From Hyphomicrobiaceae bacterium (GTDB taxonomy: Bacteria; Pseudomonadota; Alphaproteobacteria; Rhizobiales; Hyphomicrobiaceae): DNA of 64,000 bases. Every line of letters begins with the position of its first letter. The first letter of the stretch is position 1. Of the stretch, positions 47,345-56,818 are shown one piece after another. Under the pieces are notes generated by a model that did no database searches, had not been told where the DNA came from, and saw nothing but the letters and a program-made list of their open reading frames with translations. The stretch lies in contig JALHOW010000006.1 in assembly GCA_022842785.1 (NCBI GenBank), positions 248,001 to 312,000 of the forward strand, given 5' to 3'. The translations under genes were made by a program, and so were the position numbers.

Positions 47345-48394
47345 CTAGCGCCTTGCGCCACTCGGCTTACTCTTCACGGGCGTAAACGAGGGCACCTGGA
47401 AGCGCTTGCGGTAAGCGCCGGGCGTCATGCCGGTGACACGCTTGAAGAGCCGGCGGAAGAATGCCGCATCCTCATAGCCGACCTTCCAGCTGATCTCGTC
47501 AGCCGGCGCTTCGGTTCGCTCAAGACGACGCTTGGCATCCTCGACTCTGAGGCGCTGGACGTAGTCGAGCGGTGCGAAACCGGTGGCTTCGGTGAAACGC
47601 CGCTTGAATGTGCGCTCCGCGAGGCCGGACCGTCGGACCATTTCTTCGACCGGGCTTGCGATCGCAAAGTGATTTGCGAGCCAAGCCTGCGCATCAGCGA
47701 CGACGGCATCGCCATGATCCTTGCGGCCTTCGAAAACGATGTAGGGCGCGAGACCGTCGTGATGCCATTGAAGTGCAAAGCTCCGCGCTATCGCCTGCGC
47801 TGCCGTTGCGCCGACGTGACGAGCAATGAGATAGAGCACGAGGTCATGCCAGGTCATGGACGCGCCTGACGTAATGAGTTCTTCGCGTTCGCCGGAGACC
47901 ACCAGCACTCTGTCCGGACTCAAGGGGATCTGCGGATAGACGCTCGCGAACTCCTTCGCATAGCCCCAATGGACCGTTGTCGTCTGGCCGTCGAACAGTC
48001 GGGTCTCGGCGAGCAGGAATACGCCCGAGCAGGCCGAGCAAAGCAATGCGCCCTGGGCATGCATCCTCTGCACCCAATCCACGATGGCCGGGTAGCGGTC
48101 GCGCACCCAGCCGTCCGGCCCGAGCAGGATCGACGGCACGATGATGATGTCCGTCGTCTCGATGTCGGCAATTGCGCGGCGCGCTTCAATGGGTACGCCA
48201 CTGACGAGTGCCACGCTCCCGCGCTCGGCTGCGACGATCTCGACCGTGAAGGGCGGTTTCTCGGGCAGAGATGGATCCGCGCGGCCGAGCATCCGGAAGG
48301 ATCCCAGCACATCGTAGATGCCCGTGAGCGTCGAAATGACCGCGTCGGGGATGGCGATGAGGCTTACATGCAGCGGCCGCGTCCGGGGCGACAT
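47345..48394 (-). CDS. GlxA-type transcriptional regulator (DJ-1/PfpI + AraC HTH)
   Basis: 349 residues from ATG 48394, with AGGAG seven bases upstream. Residues about 5-190 are a DJ-1/PfpI-like amidotransferase domain, with the nucleophile-elbow region ALLCSACSGVFLLAETRLFD; the last ~100 residues hold the AraC double helix-turn-helix (RRSGLAERTFKRRFTEATGF, then ISWKVGYEDAAFFRRLFKR). Such regulators sense small nitrogenous or carbonyl compounds. It is divergent from a methyltransferase gene 120 bases away, its likely target. Confidence 0.92.
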   Translation of the reverse strand: MSPRTRPLHVSLIAIPDAVISTLTGIYDVLGSFRMLGRADPSLPEKPPFTVEIVAAERGSVALVSGVPIEARRAIADIETTDIIIVPSILLGPDGWVRDRYPAIVDWVQRMHAQGALLCSACSGVFLLAETRLFDGQTTTVHWGYAKEFASVYPQIPLSPDRVLVVSGEREELITSGASMTWHDLVLYLIARHVGATAAQAIARSFALQWHHDGLAPYIVFEGRKDHGDAVVADAQAWLANHFAIASPVEEMVRRSGLAERTFKRRFTEATGFAPLDYVQRLRVEDAKRRLERTEAPADEISWKVGYEDAAFFRRLFKRVTGMTPGAYRKRFQVPSFTPVKSKPSGARR

Positions 48395-48514
48395 GTAGGG
48401 CTCCTGGCACAAAAGAACCGTCTCTGGCCAGTCTCGCACTGATGCGTCCCTCGGCCAATCGGCATTCTCCGCCCACTCGGTGCAAGGGGCGCCGGAGTTG
48501 AGATGGAGCACAAA

Positions 48515-49573
48515 ATGACGGTCAATCAGGAAAAGCTCGAGGCACTTGTCGGGCGCCTTATCGGAGAGATTTCAGCCGGATACGGCGGCGTCATGGTGGC
48601 CATAGGCGACAAGCTCGGCCTCTACAAGGCCATGGCCGGAGCCGGTCCTCTCAGCTCGAGGGAGGTAGCGCGGCGCAGCGGTTGTGCCGAGCGGTACGTT
48701 CGCGAATGGCTGAATGCGCAAGTCGCGGGTGGATACGTGGACTACCATCCGGCGTCGGCGAGCTACGAGCTGTCCGCAGAGCAGGCCGTTATCCTCGCAG
48801 ACGAGCTGAGCCCGGTCTTCCTGCCGTACGCCTGGCAGATCGTCTCTTCCATGTGGGCCGACGAGGCCAAGACGCTGTCAGCTTTCAGGACCGGCAAGGG
48901 CGTGAGCTGGGGTGAGCACGATGAGCGCCTGTTCTGCGGTATCGCTGCTTTCTACCGCAATGCCTATAGCGCAAACCTCATCGAGCACTGGTTGCCGGCG
49001 CTTAGTGGCATCACGGAGAAGCTTCAGCGCGGCGCCCTCGTGGCAGACGTCGGGTGTGGTCACGGGCACTCGACGGTCCTCATGGCCAAAGCATTTCCCA
49101 AGAGCCGCTTCTGGGGCTTCGATACGCATGAGGAGTCCATTGCCGTCGCGCGCAAGGTTGCGGTCGCAGCGGGCGTCGAGGATCGCGTGAGCTTCAGTAT
49201 CGCGAAGGCGGATACCTATTCGAGGCGCGACTACGATCTCGTCTGCTTCTTCGACTGCCTGCATGATATGGGTCGGCCGGTCGAAGCCTTGCGCTACGCT
49301 GTAAGTGCCATGTCGGATGACGGCACGCTCATGCTGGTCGAGCCCTTTGCGGGCGATCGCGTCGAGCAGAACATCGGTCCGATCGGGCGCCTCTACTATG
49401 CCGGCTCGACGACCATGTGTTGTGCTCATGCCATTTCGGAGAATGGCACGCACGTCCTCGGTGCGCAGGCCGGGCCACGGCAGATCGAAGATATCTTGAA
49501 GTCTGCGGGGCTCAGCTCGGTGCGAAGGGCGCTCGAGACACCTTTCAACCTGATCTTCGAGGCGCGTCGATAA
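48515..49573 (+). CDS. Winged-helix SAM-dependent methyltransferase (Rv2258c-like)
   Basis: 352 residues from ATG 48515, with GGAG six bases upstream; an ATG at 48503 is less well placed. The N-terminal ~90 residues form a winged-helix dimerisation domain (GLYKAMAGAGPLSSREVARR and YVREWLNAQVAGGYVDY). A class I methyltransferase fold follows, with motif I VADVGCGHGHSTVLMAKAFP and acidic FWGFDTHEES. The architecture matches O-/C-methyltransferases acting on small molecules; the substrate is unknown. Divergent from a GlxA regulator, which may control it. Confidence 0.87.
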   Translation: MTVNQEKLEALVGRLIGEISAGYGGVMVAIGDKLGLYKAMAGAGPLSSREVARRSGCAERYVREWLNAQVAGGYVDYHPASASYELSAEQAVILADELSPVFLPYAWQIVSSMWADEAKTLSAFRTGKGVSWGEHDERLFCGIAAFYRNAYSANLIEHWLPALSGITEKLQRGALVADVGCGHGHSTVLMAKAFPKSRFWGFDTHEESIAVARKVAVAAGVEDRVSFSIAKADTYSRRDYDLVCFFDCLHDMGRPVEALRYAVSAMSDDGTLMLVEPFAGDRVEQNIGPIGRLYYAGSTTMCCAHAISENGTHVLGAQAGPRQIEDILKSAGLSSVRRALETPFNLIFEARR

Positions 49574-49683
49574 AGCGACGCGCGATTTCGCGCACCGGCC
49601 CTGTCACCTGGGTGACAGCGGTAGCTGGAGCGAGAGTTTACGACCTCGCTCCGCACGTCACCAACAAACCAATGGAGATGAAC

Positions 49684-49959
49684 ATGAGCACCCAGCAACT
49701 TCCCATGGCCGACGCGATGTCGCCCGCTGATACCGCCTCACCAAGGCGCGCGATCTTCGAGACGCTCGGCAGCATCGAGCGCGCCGCGCGAGCTTATCTG
49801 GTCGAGCAAATGCGTCAGCGCGCCATTCGCCGTGCCGAGGCGCAGGTCAACGGGCTCGACGACCGCCTGTTACGCGATATCGGGCTTAGCCGCGGTGAAA
49901 TCCATTCGGCTGTCCGCGCGGCCGAGCGCGAATTTTTGCTCTCGGCCCAGCCCAAGTGA
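49684..49959 (+). CDS. DUF1127 domain protein
   Basis: 91 residues from ATG 49684, preceded by GGAG six bases upstream (GTG and ATG codons further up lack one). The C-terminal ~45 residues carry the DUF1127/YjiS motif (VNGLDDRLLRDIGLSRGEI) with an Arg-rich helix before it. Small DUF1127 proteins of alphaproteobacteria bind RNA and affect phosphate and C1 metabolism in the few cases studied. Here the domain has a ~45-residue N-terminal extension. Confidence 0.82.
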   Translation: MSTQQLPMADAMSPADTASPRRAIFETLGSIERAARAYLVEQMRQRAIRRAEAQVNGLDDRLLRDIGLSRGEIHSAVRAAEREFLLSAQPK

Positions 49960-49963
49960 CCAT

Positions 49964-50004
49964 CCGCACGGCTGCCTTGCTACAGCACAGCCGTCGTGCG
50001 GTTT
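49964..50004 (+). terminator. Terminator after the DUF1127 gene
   Basis: CCGCAC-GGCTG (49964-49974) pairs with CAGCC-GTGCGG (49988-50001) around a three-base bulge and is followed by TTT. It lies between convergent DUF1127 and tyrS genes. Confidence 0.5.
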
Positions 50005-50007
50005 GCC

Positions 50008-51264
50008 CTACACCGGCCGCAGCAGAACGTGCTTCTTGCGGCCGAGACTGAGCTTGATCACGCCATCGCCTGAAACGTCGCCCGAGCGGAGCTTGGCCTT
50101 CTCGTCGCTGACAACGGCATCGTTCACGCGCAGGCCGCCGGCTTGGACCTGACGGCGCGCCTCGCTGTTCGACTTCACGAGGCCGGCGGTGACGAACGCG
50201 GCGAGGACACCAAGCTCGTTCTCGATGTCGGCGACGGGGATCTCGATCGTCGGCAAGCCTTCCGCGCTCTCGCCCTGCTCGAAGGCGCGGCGTGATGTTT
50301 CGGCGGCGGCTTCGGCCTTCTCCCGTCCGTGCAGGAGTGCGGTTGCTTCCGTGGCGAGCGTCTTTTTCGCCTCGTTGATCTCGGCGCCGCCGAGCGCCGC
50401 CAGCTTCGCGACCTCGCTCATCGGCAGCAGCGTGAAGAGCTTGAGGAAGCGCGCAACGTCGGCGTCCTCGGTGTTCCGCCACATCTGCCAGTAGTCGTAG
50501 ACGGGGAGCTGGTCCTCGTTGAGCCACACGGCACCAGCTGCCGTCTTGCCCATCTTGGCGCCCGAGGATGTGGTCAGCAGTGGACAGGTGAGCGCGTACA
50601 ACTGATGCGTCCCCATGCGACGACCGAGGTCGATGCCCGAGACGATGTTGCCCCACTGATCCGAGCCGCCCATCTGCAGATTGCACTTATAGCGCCGTGC
50701 GAGTTCTACGTAGTCGTAGGACTGCAGCAGCATGTAGTTGAACTCGATGAACGACAGCTCCTGTTCGCGCTCGAGGCGCATGCGGGCTGAGTCCATCGAC
50801 AGCATCCGGTTCACCGAGAAGTGCCGGCCGACGTCGCGCAGGAACTCGATGTAGTTGAGCGGCGCGAGCCACTCGGCATTGTCCGCCATCACCGCGTCGT
50901 GGCGCGCATCGCCGAACGACAGGAACTTGGCAAAGACGCGCTTGATGCTGTCTTTGTTCGCCTCGATGGCCTCGATAGGCAGAATGCGTCGCGTCTCATC
51001 GCGTCCCGAAGGATCGCCGACGCGCGTCGTACCCCCGCCCATGAGCGTGATGGGCTTGCCACCGCCGCTCTTCTGCAGCCAGTGCAGCATCATGATCGAG
51101 AGCAGGTGCCCGATGTGCAGCGAGGGCGCCGTGCAGTCATAGCCGACGTAAGACACGATCTCGCCCTTGGCGGCGAGGGCATCGAGCCCCTCGAAGTCCG
51201 AGCACTGGTGGATGAAGCCGCGCTCGGCCAGTATGTTGAGGAAGTCGGACTTGTGCGTCGTCAT
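50008..51264 (-). CDS. tyrS: Tyrosyl-tRNA synthetase
   Basis: 418 residues from ATG 51264 ([20 protein letters not shown]). Class I signatures are present: HIGH in SLHIGHLLS and a KMSKS variant in [23 protein letters not shown] and [11 protein letters not shown] are the tyrosine-binding blocks, and an S4 RNA-binding domain forms the C-terminus ([15 protein letters not shown]). It charges tRNA-Tyr in the cytoplasm. Divergent from anmK, 85 bases between the starts. Confidence 0.97.
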   Translation of the reverse strand: MTTHKSDFLNILAERGFIHQCSDFEGLDALAAKGEIVSYVGYDCTAPSLHIGHLLSIMMLHWLQKSGGGKPITLMGGGTTRVGDPSGRDETRRILPIEAIEANKDSIKRVFAKFLSFGDARHDAVMADNAEWLAPLNYIEFLRDVGRHFSVNRMLSMDSARMRLEREQELSFIEFNYMLLQSYDYVELARRYKCNLQMGGSDQWGNIVSGIDLGRRMGTHQLYALTCPLLTTSSGAKMGKTAAGAVWLNEDQLPVYDYWQMWRNTEDADVARFLKLFTLLPMSEVAKLAALGGAEINEAKKTLATEATALLHGREKAEAAAETSRRAFEQGESAEGLPTIEIPVADIENELGVLAAFVTAGLVKSNSEARRQVQAGGLRVNDAVVSDEKAKLRSGDVSGDGVIKLSLGRKKHVLLRPV

Positions 51265-51349
51265 GATATGAGGCTTTCGGTCGTATCCCCGCCGCAATGG
51301 GGCGGCCAGGGGACGATAAGGTCGGCGCAAATTGCACAGAAAGGCCGCC

Positions 51350-52453
51350 ATGGGCAAGATCAGGCGCGCGATAGGGCTGATGAGCGGTACGTCCATGGAC
51401 GGAATCGACATCGCCCTCATCGAAACAGACGGGGAAAGCCATATCCGGCGCCTCGCGGCGGGAGGCGTGGACTATGAGCCGGCGTTCAGGGAGCGGCTCC
51501 GCGGGGCTTTGCGCGACGCGGTAGATATAAAGGAGCGGAACGAGCGGCCTGGGAGCCTCGCCGCCGTCGAGGCCGAGCTGACCAGGCTCCACGCCGATGC
51601 TGTCCTCCGTTTCATCGGCGACCGAATGCTCCAGCCCTCGGCCATCGACGTGATCGGCTTTCATGGGCAGACGGTATTTCATGCGCCGGAGCGGGGCTTG
51701 ACGGTGCAGATCGGCGATGGTCCGGCGCTCGCGGAGGCGGCCGGGATCGATGTCGTGCACGACCTGCGCGCGGCTGATTGCGCCGCAGGCGGCCAGGGCG
51801 CGCCGCTCGCGCCGGTCTATCACCGTGCGCTTGCAGCGAAGGCGCAAGAGCGCCCGGTTGTGTTCGTCAATGTCGGTGGTGTTGCCAATGTCACTTCAAT
51901 TGGCGCCGACGGTGCGCTGATCGCCTTCGACACGGGCCCGGGCAATGCCATGATCGATGATTGGATTGCGCGGCGCACCGGCGCATCGCGCGACGAAGAC
52001 GGCGCGCTTGCGGGCCGCGGCAAAGTGCACGACGATTACGTCTCGGCATACTTCCGGCACAACTACTTCGCGCTAGCCGCCCCGAAGTCTCTCGACCGCA
52101 ATGCCTTCGACGGCACGCTCATCGAGCCGCTTTCGACGGAGGATGGTGCCGCAACGCTGACGGCATTCACGGCGGCGGCCATCGCGCGGGCGCGCGAACA
52201 CCTGCCAGAGGAGCCACGTATGTGGATTATCGCCGGTGGCGGCCGGCGCAATCGCACTTTGATGTCAATGCTCGCCGGGCATGTGAATGGCGCCGTGGTG
52301 CCCATCGAGGCACTCGGCTTCAACGGCGATGCTGTCGAGGCCGAAGCCTGGGCCTACCTCGCTGTACGCTCGCTCGACCGGCGACCCATCACGTTCCCAG
52401 GTACGACCGGTGTGCGCGTGCCGACCACCGGCGGCGTGCTGAGCCGCGCGTGA
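51350..52453 (+). CDS. anmK: Anhydro-N-acetylmuramic acid kinase
   Basis: 367 residues from ATG 51350. The family start [20 protein letters not shown], the catalytic-base region [31 protein letters not shown] and [13 protein letters not shown] are all intact. It phosphorylates and opens 1,6-anhydro-MurNAc during recycling of cell-wall fragments in the cytoplasm. The pair tyrS/anmK divergent is common in alphaproteobacteria. Confidence 0.96.
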   Translation: MGKIRRAIGLMSGTSMDGIDIALIETDGESHIRRLAAGGVDYEPAFRERLRGALRDAVDIKERNERPGSLAAVEAELTRLHADAVLRFIGDRMLQPSAIDVIGFHGQTVFHAPERGLTVQIGDGPALAEAAGIDVVHDLRAADCAAGGQGAPLAPVYHRALAAKAQERPVVFVNVGGVANVTSIGADGALIAFDTGPGNAMIDDWIARRTGASRDEDGALAGRGKVHDDYVSAYFRHNYFALAAPKSLDRNAFDGTLIEPLSTEDGAATLTAFTAAAIARAREHLPEEPRMWIIAGGGRRNRTLMSMLAGHVNGAVVPIEALGFNGDAVEAEAWAYLAVRSLDRRPITFPGTTGVRVPTTGGVLSRA

Positions 52454-52468
52454 TCCGAGGAAGTCGAT

Positions 52469-52831
52469 CTACTGCGGCGCGAACGGATTCTTCCATCCGC
52501 GCTGCTGGCGTTCCGGAAAGGCGCTGGACAGATAGTCGAGCATCTTCTCGCGGTCATCGCCCTGCACGTCCGGCATCTTGTGACGCTCGGTCATGAATGT
52601 CAGCACCTCATCCCAGCGGTGCCGGCTGAGCCCTTGTTGCGCCACGATCTGAAAAGAGTGGCAGGCAATGCAGAAGTAGAAGGTCTCCTCGCGGTTCGGA
52701 TGATCGGGATACATCTCCGGCGTCTCGTCGCGTGGCTCGAAAGCCGGCGGCGGCTGCTGAGAGAGCGCCGGCGATACCGCCAATGCGCTCCCGATCAGCA
52801 TTGCTGCGAGTGATTTTCTCAGCACGTGCAC
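52469..52831 (-). CDS. sorB: Cytochrome c subunit of sulfite dehydrogenase
   Basis: 120 residues from a GTG at 52831, two bases after the sorA stop; there is no ATG near it, and the signal peptide (LRKSLAAMLIGSALAVSPAL) fixes the start region. One haem c site CIACH is present (FYFCIACHSF), with WDEVLTFMTERHKMPDVQGD providing the probable axial Met. It should take electrons from SorA in the periplasm and pass them to a cytochrome c. Confidence 0.88.
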   Translation of the reverse strand: MHVLRKSLAAMLIGSALAVSPALSQQPPPAFEPRDETPEMYPDHPNREETFYFCIACHSFQIVAQQGLSRHRWDEVLTFMTERHKMPDVQGDDREKMLDYLSSAFPERQQRGWKNPFAPQ

Positions 52832-52833
52832 GC

Positions 52834-54189
52834 TCACCCGACCAGTACCGCGATGCGATGCATGGGGTTGCCGCCGTAGCCCTGCGGGTTCCAGTTCGGC
52901 GCCACATGCGGCTGCATGCGATCCTGGCTGTCGGTCGCGCGCACCCAGATCTCGTAGTAGCCGTCGCTCGGCAGTTTGATATTCGCGGTCCAACGCTGCC
53001 AGTCGAAGCGATTGCGTGGAGCGCCGAGCTGCGTCGGCTGCCACGTCGAGCCGAAGTCGGTGGAGACGTGCACCGCCTTGACCGAGTTGTCGCCCGCCCA
53101 GGCTGCGCCGCGCAGCGCGAGCTCACGCGTGCCGGCCGCGAGCTTGGCGCCGTTCGCGGGATTGGTGACGATGCCACGTACGGGCATGGACTCGAGAATT
53201 TTGAAGTTCTTTGAGTCTGGTTTGCCGCCTGGGACCATCGGTTGGATCGGTACGCGGTAGCTCGTGCCGGTCATGCCGGGTCCATCGTGCTCCTTGTCGC
53301 GCAGGGTGATCTTGTTGAGCCACTTGTGCGACAGTGAGCCCGGCCAGCCAGGAATCATCAGCCTCAGCGGGCCGCCATGAATATTCGGGAGCGCTTCGTC
53401 GTTCATCGCCCACACGATCAGCGCCTCGGCCTCCATGGCCTTGGGAATGGGCATGCCGCGTGAGAGCGTGAGCTGCTTGGGATCACCTGAGAGATGCTGG
53501 TCCGTTCCGTAGTGCGCGGTATAGACGGCGCTCGACTTCGGACCTGCTGCCTTCAGCACTTCAGCAAGCGAGGCGCCCGTCCACTTTGCGCAGCCGGCAC
53601 CGCCATTCGTCCATTGATTGCCGCGTGCCGATGGCGTGTAGAACGAGCGCCCGTTGCCGCCGCACTCCAGCACGGCATGGACCGACTTCTCCGCGAAGCG
53701 CTTCTTCAGTTCGCCGAGCGTCAGTTTGAGTGGCGAATTCACCTCGCCGTCGATCGTCAGTTCCCACGTATCGGGCTGCGCCGGCGGGTCGGGGAGCTGG
53801 CCATTGTTGCGAATGAAGAACTTCGAGAACGGCGTCGTCTCGTCATCGAGCAGATGCTCCGGCGTCTCCGCGACCAGCGGGCGCTCGCCGAGCAATGTGA
53901 GGCCCGGATCCTTGCCGGGGAAGCTGAATGGCTGAGGCGCCTTCGCTGCCGCGGCTGCTTCCGGCGCCTTCTTTGCTTCCTGAGCAAGGGCTGCCGGGAT
54001 GAGGCCACCTGGCATGGTGGCGCTGTGGACGATCGTACCGCCGACGGCAGCGCTCATGGCCGCGAGTCCCGCGCCATTGAGGAAGCCGCGACGTGACACG
54101 TCGGCCCTGCGCCCGAATGCGACCGCGTCGGCGCGCTCAGCATCCTCGGCATACATTTCTTCGATCGATCGTTCGCGTCTCCTCGCCAT
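52834..54189 (-). CDS. sorA: Sulfite dehydrogenase molybdopterin subunit
   Basis: 451 residues. A twin-arginine signal (SRRGFLNGAGLAAMSAAVG) sends the folded molybdoenzyme to the periplasm. The sulfite oxidase fold is marked by FFIRNNGQLP, AVLECGGNGR with the Mo-ligand Cys176, and WTGASLAEVL; the dimerisation domain follows (VKAVHVSTDFGSTW, W-x-R-W). It oxidises sulfite to sulfate and hands electrons to the SorB cytochrome encoded next. A 16-base palindrome lies 33 bases upstream of the ATG. Confidence 0.94.
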   Translation of the reverse strand: MARRRERSIEEMYAEDAERADAVAFGRRADVSRRGFLNGAGLAAMSAAVGGTIVHSATMPGGLIPAALAQEAKKAPEAAAAAKAPQPFSFPGKDPGLTLLGERPLVAETPEHLLDDETTPFSKFFIRNNGQLPDPPAQPDTWELTIDGEVNSPLKLTLGELKKRFAEKSVHAVLECGGNGRSFYTPSARGNQWTNGGAGCAKWTGASLAEVLKAAGPKSSAVYTAHYGTDQHLSGDPKQLTLSRGMPIPKAMEAEALIVWAMNDEALPNIHGGPLRLMIPGWPGSLSHKWLNKITLRDKEHDGPGMTGTSYRVPIQPMVPGGKPDSKNFKILESMPVRGIVTNPANGAKLAAGTRELALRGAAWAGDNSVKAVHVSTDFGSTWQPTQLGAPRNRFDWQRWTANIKLPSDGYYEIWVRATDSQDRMQPHVAPNWNPQGYGGNPMHRIAVLVG

Positions 54190-54221
54190 TGTTCTGTCCT
54201 CTCCTATGCGTGAGGTTCGAC

Positions 54222-54237
54222 GTATTCATATGAATAC
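54222..54237. promoter_or_regulatory. Perfect palindrome, candidate operator upstream of sorAB
   Basis: GTATTCATATGAATAC is a perfect 16-base inverted repeat in an AT-rich patch of otherwise GC-rich DNA, 33 bases upstream of sorA and 220 upstream of the divergent TPR gene. Size and symmetry fit a dimeric repressor or activator site. No regulator gene adjoins it. Confidence 0.5.
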
Positions 54238-54456
54238 ATCCGAATATAATGATACGATTGATGAGAGGTGCTGCCAACTGCGGACGGTGCAGGAGGCGGC
54301 GGCGTCCACTGGCGCTTCCGCGCTCGCTCAGTGCATCCGGGTTACGGCGTGTCTCGAATGCCGAATGCTCCACGGGTTTCGGCCGTCAAGGCGTTGCGAA
54401 TCGATCCCTTTTTGCTGCAACTGCTTAAAGTTGGGAATCTGTGGAGGCGGGGTCGA

Positions 54457-56709
54457 ATGTCCATCTTCGAAGCCATGGAGCGGCTGGCGGGTGCGGCATT
54501 GCTCGCGCTCGCGCCCGCTGCGGGCGTTACAACTGTTGCCGAGCATCGCAGCCGTGGTGTGCATCTCGTCGCGGCGCTTCGGGCGCGCGGCGCTGGCGAC
54601 CTCGTCGATGGTTATGTCGGTGAGCTGACGCGCGAAATCTGGGTCGGGGCCGAGACGCGCAGCTTGCCGCAGGAGCAGCTCGAGCGGCACTTCGCGGAGC
54701 TCGCCGAGATCCTGGCCGACTACGAGATTTCCGAGGCCTGCCTCGAGGGAGCGCTATCGGCGTCAGCCGGAGGCGACCGCGGGCGGCGCATTGCCGTCGA
54801 TCTCTTCCTCAAAGCCCGCTCGGATGGCGTGCTCGCGGCGCGTAATCTCTCCGAGGACGTCGCGATGTTCGTGCTCGAGCGCAGCTTCGCGCGGCTCGTG
54901 CGCGAGCGTCAGCGCATTTCGTCGCTCGCTCCCATGCTGAGAGAGTTCCTCGGACCGCAGCCGAGCGTCGCACCTGCGCCGCCGCCGGAAATGCCGCAGG
55001 CCATCGCCGAACCGCCGCGCCAGATTGCGACCGCGACCGTGGCCACGCCTGCACCAACCGCTCCGCCGAAACAAGCACCGCCGGTTCTTCCTGCCGCCGC
55101 TCGGCCGCCAGCCGAGGCGGATGAGCGCGCTCGCATCCGCACGCAGTACGATATCTCGGAAGCGGCCGAGGCACGCATTTTGGCGCTCATCGAGAGCCAG
55201 GGTGCGAGCGGAACCGGGCGGATCGCCCGCCTCGAGGCCTTGGCGCGCTGGCTCCAGGAAGCACGCGCGCAACTCATGCGCCCGACGAACGATGACGGCG
55301 ACCTGCGCAAACTCAAGATGCGTGCTGCCGATGCGCTTGCCGCGGGTGATCTTGCGCTCGCCATGGAGACGCTGAAGCAAATTCGCCGCGCGCTCCGCGA
55401 TGGCCGTCGGCGCATCGAGGCGCGTCTCGAGGACGAGGTCGCGGCACTCAAGACGCAGATGACCGAGGAGGCGCGTGCCGCTGCCCGTCTCGCGGAGCTT
55501 GCGGTCGCTCGGCGGGACTATCTCGTTGCTGCCGATCTGTTCGTCGAGGCCGCCGATTGTCTGCCGAAGAGCGCACGCGAGGAAGCTTGGCGCTATCATC
55601 TCGCCCGCGCCGACGCTCTCTTCCGCAAGGCCGAGGAGGAGGACGATGAGCCCGCGCTCGGTGAATCGCTCGCAGGCTATGGTGGTGTGCTGAAGCTGCT
55701 CTCGGATGGCTCGAACGCCCGCGGGGCAGCGCGCGCCAATATCGGCCTCGGTCGTGCACTGCACCGTCAAGCCGAAGCCGCAGCCGGTGTCGGGCGCCTG
55801 ACCGATGCCGTCCAGGCTTTCCGCAAGGCGCTGACGCTTGTTTCGACCGACGACGCTCCAGTTTTGTGGTGCGAGGCACAGGCTGGGCTCGCCAGAAGTC
55901 TTGCGCTCTCCGGCAGACGTGCTCAGCAAGTGGCCCCGCTTCGCGAAGCGGCAGAGACCTATCGGGCAGCGCTGGCCGCCGCGACCGACGAACTGGCCAT
56001 GCAGTCCCGGCTCGAGATCAATCTCGGGCTTGGTGCGGCGCTGCTGGAACTCGCCGAACTCGACAAGTCGCCGGCGGTGATCGAAGGCGCTGCGGCCGCC
56101 TATGCGGATGCGCTGGCGTCGCTGTCACGGGACGAGGCGCCTGCAGCGTGGGCTGAAGCCAGCTACAATCTCGGCAGCGCGCTGCTCACGCGCGCCGATA
56201 TGCGCGGCGACGCTGGCCCCGATGTCCCGAGGTTGACGCAGGCCGTGGCCGCGCTGGGCGGGGCTGTGGATGTGATGTCGCCTGATCGCGATGGTGAGAT
56301 CTGGGTCAATGCCAGCTTGACGCTTGCGGATGCGCTCGCAGCGTTGGCCGAGACGGAAGCACAGCCCGCCGGGCGTCTCCATCAGGCCATTGCGACCTAC
56401 CGGCGTGTTCTCGACGCGGTCGACCGCGCGTCGACGCCCATTACGTGGGCAACGGCCAGCATGAACCTCGGCTCAGCGCTCATCCGGCTCGGTGAGCATG
56501 AGGACAAGCGCAACAACTGGCTGGCTGCTGCTGGCGCGATGGTGCCGGCGCTCGAGATCTTCGAGGCCGAAGGCGCCAACGCGCATGCTGACGTCGCTCG
56601 GCGCACTCTGAAGCGCTTCCACGAGGAATGGCTTGGCTTGCTCGCCCCACAGCAGCCCACTGGCCCCGTCGCGCCCCCTGCGACGCCGCGTCTCCAGCAG
56701 GTCAGCTAA
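54457..56709 (+). CDS. Large TPR-like repeat protein, unknown function
   Basis: 750 residues from ATG 54457 (MSIFEAMERLAGAALLALAP), which follows GGAGG. An all-helical N-terminal domain of ~170 residues is followed by a Pro/Ala-rich disordered linker (about 172-225), a charged coiled coil (about 310-345: GRRRIEARLEDEVAALKTQM), and then at least six degenerate tetratricopeptide units with the pattern W/A-x-A-x-x-NLG-x-A-L (e.g. EASYNLGSALLTRADMRG, TASMNLGSALIRLGEHE). No signal peptide is convincing, so it may be cytoplasmic. No family is recognised and no partner adjoins it. Confidence 0.8.
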   Translation: MSIFEAMERLAGAALLALAPAAGVTTVAEHRSRGVHLVAALRARGAGDLVDGYVGELTREIWVGAETRSLPQEQLERHFAELAEILADYEISEACLEGALSASAGGDRGRRIAVDLFLKARSDGVLAARNLSEDVAMFVLERSFARLVRERQRISSLAPMLREFLGPQPSVAPAPPPEMPQAIAEPPRQIATATVATPAPTAPPKQAPPVLPAAARPPAEADERARIRTQYDISEAAEARILALIESQGASGTGRIARLEALARWLQEARAQLMRPTNDDGDLRKLKMRAADALAAGDLALAMETLKQIRRALRDGRRRIEARLEDEVAALKTQMTEEARAAARLAELAVARRDYLVAADLFVEAADCLPKSAREEAWRYHLARADALFRKAEEEDDEPALGESLAGYGGVLKLLSDGSNARGAARANIGLGRALHRQAEAAAGVGRLTDAVQAFRKALTLVSTDDAPVLWCEAQAGLARSLALSGRRAQQVAPLREAAETYRAALAAATDELAMQSRLEINLGLGAALLELAELDKSPAVIEGAAAAYADALASLSRDEAPAAWAEASYNLGSALLTRADMRGDAGPDVPRLTQAVAALGGAVDVMSPDRDGEIWVNASLTLADALAALAETEAQPAGRLHQAIATYRRVLDAVDRASTPITWATASMNLGSALIRLGEHEDKRNNWLAAAGAMVPALEIFEAEGANAHADVARRTLKRFHEEWLGLLAPQQPTGPVAPPATPRLQQVS

Positions 56710-56818
56710 TACGGCTCCGCTTTTACCAGACGGTGTGTTCGCGCGACGTCGGCTATAGTGCCGATGCGGCGGTCCGTGCTCGTCCGCGATTGTTCCATCA
56801 TCCGACGTAGGAGAGCCG

